From Bacteroides sp. MSB163 (lineage in GTDB: Bacteria; Bacteroidota; Bacteroidia; Bacteroidales; Bacteroidaceae): 64,000 nt of DNA. Positions 60,445 to 64,000 of the stretch are shown piece by piece. Under the pieces are notes generated by a model. That model did not search any database. It was not told where the DNA came from and saw nothing but the letters and a program-made list of their open reading frames with translations. Within the stretch, counting starts at the first letter, position 1. Every line of letters begins with the position of its first letter. The stretch is from positions 4,270,001-4,334,000 of the forward strand of contig NZ_CP143867.1 of NCBI RefSeq assembly GCF_036416795.1. Direction: 5' to 3'. The translations under genes were made by a program, and so were the position numbers.

Positions 60445-60628
60445 ACCAGTCGTATTTTTTCTCTTTGGTACTTGCTTTATCCTGTTTTTGCAACTGTTTT
60501 TGTGTACTGTGCAAACGGTGCATAGTAATAATCGTAAATACGACGCCTAAAATAATAAGTACTACTAAGACAATGCTTGCTTTGAAGTGTAGGTATTCGT
60601 TGATGAGGCGCTGGTTGAGCAGGCACAT
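60434..60628 (-). CDS. Small single-helix membrane ORF, possibly a fusion with a gene remnant
   Basis: A 64-codon frame. Its first 17 residues (MCLLNQRLINEYLHFK) look like the C-terminal tail of a DUF3990 protein, continuous with the remnant upstream. The next part is a clean membrane helix (ASIVLVVLIILGVVFTIIT) and a Lys/Gln-rich tail. It may be an intact small membrane protein whose start lies within the remnant, or a chance frame. No promoter box was found nearby. Confidence 0.35.
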   Translation of the reverse strand: MCLLNQRLINEYLHFKASIVLVVLIILGVVFTIITMHRLHSTQKQLQKQDKASTKEKKYDWYGH

Positions 60629-60870
60629 TTGGTTATTGGGCTGATGTTACGCCAACTGTTCAAGGGCTATTTCAGCGGGTATAGTTCCCGCTATATAGCT
60701 TTCTACCGTTCTATTACGCGGTCGTTTGCTACGCCTCCTTCCACAAAGTCATATTCTTGCCAAGATCTCAGTCCTTTGCGGCTGTGTACAATAAAGTCGA
60801 GCCAGTCACGGTTGTAAGTTTCGAAATGCAGGCAACGATAGGTTTGGCGGACACGTTCCATATCCAACTC
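60577..60870 (-). pseudogene. DUF3990 family gene remnant
   Basis: The minus strand encodes recognisable DUF3990 sequence (RVRQTYRCLHFETYNRDWLD, WQEYDFVEGGVANDRVIE) from about 60870. It then shifts frame at about 60704 and goes on as TVESYIAGTIPAEIALEQLA, a stop (60648-60646), then HQPNNQMCLLNQRLINEYLH. At least one frameshift and one nonsense codon interrupt it, and the N-terminal half is missing. DUF3990 is a Bacteroides/Firmicutes family often found near DUF3791 genes, perhaps toxin-like. Confidence 0.65.
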
Positions 60871-60984
60871 AATTAAGGCAGGGAGTACCTCTTAATAGCC
60901 GTAAGTTGACGATTTGTGCTTAGCGTTCGGCTTGGCTGCGAAGGGTGGTGATGTAGGAACCTTAAATGTCTGTCATTTGGTGTG

Positions 60985-61170
60985 TTAAACTTCTTCTTCT
61001 TTCAGTGTTTCCCGATACTGCATCGGCGTCATGCCGAATACCCGGCTGAAAGTTGTATAGTATGCGCTACGGCTGTTGAAACCCGCTAGTGGGGCTATGG
61101 CGTGCAATTGGTAAGCATCGGTAAGAACGGGTTTCTTCAGTCCTCGGTAGATATGGGCATAACGGCGAAG
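60985..61170 (-). pseudogene. AraC-type regulator remnant (C-terminal helix-turn-helix only)
   Basis: On the minus strand an open stretch ends at the stop codon at 60987-60985 and reads LAGFNSRSAYYTTFSRVFGMTPMQYRETLKEEE. That is the second HTH and end of an AraC-family activator. Upstream of about 61170 no continuing protein is seen, and there is no start codon in the expected place. The N-terminus must have been lost. It lies beside the DUF3990 remnant; 60871-60984 has no readable gene. Confidence 0.75.
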
Positions 61171-61228
61171 ATAAATATTTATCGGGTAATATTTGCTTGC
61201 ATTTCTTTATAATCTACCCGGAATAATG

Positions 61229-61236
61229 TACATTTG
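61229..61236 (+). promoter_or_regulatory. -7 box before the M23 peptidase gene
   Basis: TACATTTG fits TAnnTTTG, 25 bp before the chosen start at 61262. It rules out the longer frame from 61193. Confidence 0.6.
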
Positions 61237-61261
61237 CCCGACAAATTATTTATCGACCTAT

Positions 61262-62929
61262 ATGAAACATACTATATTATCCCTTATACTTCTGGCATGG
61301 GGAGCGCAGGCTTATCCGCAAACAACGGAGAATGTGCCTTCCGATGCTACTTTTACCCCTCCTTTTGATTTCCCCATCACCTTCTCCGGGAACTTCGGTG
61401 AGATACGTGCTAACCACTTTCATGGCGGATTGGATTTCAAAACCGGAGGAACCATCGGCAAACCGGTACATGCCCTAGCCGAAGGATATATTTCGCGTAT
61501 TCGCGTCACGCATGGTTCGGGATATGTGCTCGATGTAGCTTATAATAACGGATATAAAACCATCAACCGGCATCTCAGTGCTTTTGTGGGTGATGTGGCC
61601 CGCCGTGTGGAAGACCTGCAATATGAAAAGGAATCGTGGGAAGTGGAGATTACTCCCGAACCGGGTGAATATCCGGTGAAGGCAGGACAGGTGATCGCTC
61701 TGAGTGGCAATACCGGTTATTCTTTCGGTCCGCACCTGCACTTGGATATGTTTGAGGCGGATACGGACGATTATATCGACCCGTTGCCCTTCTTTAAGAA
61801 GAAAGTGAAAGACAATACGGCTCCTCGTGCCGAGGGCATTATGCTTTTTCCTCAACCGGGTAGGGGAGTAGTGGACGGAAACCAGAAGCATCAGGCGTTT
61901 CCGCTTACCCCAAAACAACCTATTACTGCTTGGGGATTGGTAGGTTCCGCTATCCGTGCCTATGATTATATGGACGGGGTGAGCAATCGTTACGGAGTAC
62001 ATACTGTCATTCTGGAAGTAGATAGTGTGGAAGTGTTCCGTAGTGTGGTAGATCGTTTCTCGGAATATGAGAACCGGATGATTAATTCGTGGACGTACGG
62101 GCAATACATGAAGTCATTCATCGAGCCGGGAAATACATTACGTATGCTGCATGCTCCCAATGGAAACCGGGGACTGGTTGATATTAATGAAGAGCGTCCC
62201 TACCACTTCGTTTATACGCTGAAAGATGCGCTGGGAAATACTTCCAAAGTACGTTTTACGATACATGGAAAGCGTGCGGAAATAAAACCTGTGGAGCACC
62301 GGGAGAAGTACATTTTTCACTGGAATAAAGTAAATATCCTGCAAGAGCCCGGTTTGAATCTGGTTATCCCCCGAGGGATGCTCTATGATGACGCATATCT
62401 GAATTATGCCGTGCGGGCTGACAGTGGAGACATTGCTTTCACCTATCAGTTGAATGATACCCGTATACCTTTGCATGGACGTTGCGAATTAACTGTTGGA
62501 TTGCGCCGCCGTCCATTGGAAGATATGACGAAATATTATGTAGCAAGTGTGGGTAATCGTGGAAAGAAATATAGTATAGGTGGCAAGTATGAAGACGGAT
62601 TAATGAAGACGACGATCCGCGAACTGGGCACTTATACTGTTGCCATTGACACCGTACCGCCCCAAATCACTCCGCTCAATCCAAAACAATGGGGGAGCGC
62701 GGGACGCATCACTTTCAAGGCAAAAGATGGAGAAACCGGTATCAGTAGCTACCGGGGAACCATAGACGGAAAATATGCTCTGTTTGGCAAGCCCAATTCC
62801 ATCAGTGGAAATCTGGTTTGTGAACTCGATCCGCGACATGTGAAGAAAGGCGGACGACATATTGTAGAGATGACCGTGACGGATGGCTGCGGCAATCAGA
62901 CGACAGAGCGGTTTGAGTTTGTCTGGTAA
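61262..62929 (+). CDS. M23 family metallopeptidase (LysM-less murein endopeptidase type)
   Basis: A 555-residue secreted protein with a signal peptide (MKHTILSLILLAWGAQAYPQ). The M23 zinc domain is N-terminal: the first ligands are in ANHFHGGLDFKTG (about 50-60) and the second set in FGPHLHLDMFE (about 158-168). The remaining 360 residues look like beta-rich Ig-like modules (VYTLKDALGNTSKVRFTI, IVEMTVTDGCGNQTTERFEF). It probably cleaves peptide crosslinks in peptidoglycan during growth or division. The N-terminal placement of the catalytic domain is less common than C-terminal. Confidence 0.9.
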   Translation: MKHTILSLILLAWGAQAYPQTTENVPSDATFTPPFDFPITFSGNFGEIRANHFHGGLDFKTGGTIGKPVHALAEGYISRIRVTHGSGYVLDVAYNNGYKTINRHLSAFVGDVARRVEDLQYEKESWEVEITPEPGEYPVKAGQVIALSGNTGYSFGPHLHLDMFEADTDDYIDPLPFFKKKVKDNTAPRAEGIMLFPQPGRGVVDGNQKHQAFPLTPKQPITAWGLVGSAIRAYDYMDGVSNRYGVHTVILEVDSVEVFRSVVDRFSEYENRMINSWTYGQYMKSFIEPGNTLRMLHAPNGNRGLVDINEERPYHFVYTLKDALGNTSKVRFTIHGKRAEIKPVEHREKYIFHWNKVNILQEPGLNLVIPRGMLYDDAYLNYAVRADSGDIAFTYQLNDTRIPLHGRCELTVGLRRRPLEDMTKYYVASVGNRGKKYSIGGKYEDGLMKTTIRELGTYTVAIDTVPPQITPLNPKQWGSAGRITFKAKDGETGISSYRGTIDGKYALFGKPNSISGNLVCELDPRHVKKGGRHIVEMTVTDGCGNQTTERFEFVW

Positions 62930-62965
62930 TGGAATATATTAATCGATAATTAAAATAACTGAAGT

Positions 62966-64000
62966 ATGAAAAGTAAAAGACTGACTCTTTCCGTCTTATG
63001 TATGGTGACAGCCGTAGCGCATGCGTTGGCTTGTACCAATCTTATTGTAGGTAAAAATGCCTCTACTGACGGTTCTACCATCGTTTCCTATTCTGCCGAT
63101 TCCTACGGGCTGTTCGGTGAGTTATACCATTACCCTGCCGGCGTACATAAGAAAGGTACTCTGATGGATGTACACGAGTGGGATACCGGTAAATATCTGG
63201 GCCAGATAGAGCAGGCCCGTCAGACTTACAATGTTATTGGTAACATCAACGAATTCCAGCTCACCATTGCCGAGACCACTTTCGGTGGTCGTCCGGAATT
63301 GGTAGATACTACCGGTATTATTGACTATGGTAGTCTGATTTATCTGGGACTGCAACGTGCCCGTACGGCCCGCGAGGCTATCAAGGTGATGACTGACCTT
63401 GTACAGGAATATGGTTATTACAGCAGTGGGGAATCTTTCACAATTGCCGATCCTAACGAAATCTGGATTATGGAAATGATTGGCAAAGGCCCCGGTGTGC
63501 GTGGTGCCGTATGGGTGGCCGTACGCATTCCGGATGATTGTATCTCGGCGCATGCCAACCAGTCGCGCATCCACCAGTTCGATATGAATGATAAGAACAA
63601 CTGTATGTATTCTTCCGATGTCATCTCTTTTGCCCGCGAAAAAGGTTACTTCAACGGTGTGAACAAGGATTTCAGCTTTGCTGATGCATACGCTCCTCTG
63701 GATTTCGGTGCACGCCGTTATTGCGAAGCCCGTGTATGGAGTTACTTCAATATGTTTACCGACCGTGGTGAGGAATTCCTTCCTTATATAGAAGGTAAAA
63801 CCAATCAGCCCATGCCTCTCTATTTGAAAGCCAACCGCAAAATCTCCGTACAGGATGTGAAGAATGCCATGCGCGACCATTACGAAGGTACTCCGCTGGA
63901 TATCAGCAAGGATTTTGGTGCAGGTCCTTATCATACTCCTTACCGTCTTTCTCCGCTGTCCTTCAAGGTGAACGACCAGGAATATTTCAACGAACGTCCC
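62966..64000 (+). CDS. C69 family dipeptidase (partial, runs off right edge)
   Basis: 345 codons from the ATG at 62966 to the window end, with no stop reached. A signal peptide (MKSKRLTLSVLCMVTAVAHALA) is followed directly by CTNLIVGKNASTDGSTIVSYSAD. The cysteine after the cleavage site is the N-terminal nucleophile typical of C69/PepD peptidases, exposed by processing. Downstream, TFGGRPELVDTTGIIDYGSLIYLGLQRARTAREAI is family sequence. It probably hydrolyses dipeptides in the periplasm. The missing end is about 200 codons by family length. Confidence 0.92.
   Translation, partial: MKSKRLTLSVLCMVTAVAHALACTNLIVGKNASTDGSTIVSYSADSYGLFGELYHYPAGVHKKGTLMDVHEWDTGKYLGQIEQARQTYNVIGNINEFQLTIAETTFGGRPELVDTTGIIDYGSLIYLGLQRARTAREAIKVMTDLVQEYGYYSSGESFTIADPNEIWIMEMIGKGPGVRGAVWVAVRIPDDCISAHANQSRIHQFDMNDKNNCMYSSDVISFAREKGYFNGVNKDFSFADAYAPLDFGARRYCEARVWSYFNMFTDRGEEFLPYIEGKTNQPMPLYLKANRKISVQDVKNAMRDHYEGTPLDISKDFGAGPYHTPYRLSPLSFKVNDQEYFNERP

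Overview
This window is ordinary chromosomal DNA from a Bacteroides species. The evidence is a 286-residue primary sigma factor of the short Bacteroidetes type, many intergenic boxes fitting the Bacteroides -7 consensus TAnnTTTG (mostly TATCTTTG), a complete Fkp (fucokinase/GDP-fucose pyrophosphorylase), a Bacteroides-type glutamate decarboxylase acid-resistance locus, and DUF4494/DUF4783 proteins. There is no rRNA, tRNA, CRISPR array or intact insertion sequence. The left edge cuts folC and the right edge cuts a C69 dipeptidase. Species cannot be fixed from the sequence alone.

Layout. 1-8 kb: folC (partial), a PIN-PhoH ATPase, a membrane nucleotide-sugar 4,6-dehydratase, a dihydroorotate-dehydrogenase-like flavoprotein with yggS, a DUF4494 protein, an Mpi-type serine recombinase and an HdeD-like protein. 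8-13 kb: tpx, a DUF368 polyprenyl-phosphate transporter, a TPR protein and glnS. 13-18 kb: the phosphate regulon, with pstS divergent from pstC-pstA-pstB-phoU; pstC has a one-base frameshift, and the divergent promoter region has 11-bp-periodic boxes resembling Pho boxes. 18-22 kb: a probable small RNA, ribE, a nitroreductase, a YihY/BrkB protein and rnpB. 22-29 kb: a murein-peptide recycling group (NlpC/P60 peptidase, dipeptide epimerase, frameshifted transglutaminase-like gene), an HtrA protease and rpoD. 29-38 kb: a small exported protein, a clostripain-family lipoprotein, an FAD/rhodanese/TusA/DsrE fusion with a MarR regulator, fkp, rlmH, a DUF4783 protein and nadC. 38-43 kb: two tandem paralogous membrane proteins of unknown function, then a compact operon of an ECF sigma factor, a membrane protein ending in a beta-barrel-like domain, a lipoprotein and an exported protein. 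44-50 kb: gadC, an ion channel, glsA and gadB. 50-59 kb: an MFS transporter, an RND metal-efflux pump fused to its outer-membrane factor, its adaptor, and a LytS/LytR-type two-component system. 59-64 kb: alanine dehydrogenase, a patch of decayed genes (AraC and DUF3990 remnants), an M23 peptidase and the C69 dipeptidase.

The most interesting structure is intergenic. About fourteen loci carry short words in tandem followed by inverted copies, forming long imperfect hairpins. Each locus has its own word, with periods of about 7, 9, 11 or 22 bp. One copy sits inside the RNase P RNA, and one is a helically phased 11-bp array between two divergent promoters. Separately, a promoter-containing element of about 73 bp recurs upstream of four unrelated genes. 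The ECF-sigma/barrel operon is the best candidate for an undescribed protein system. Two single-base frameshifts within 11 kb (pstC and the transglutaminase-like gene) are either real inactivations or base-calling errors and should be checked before functional conclusions are drawn.
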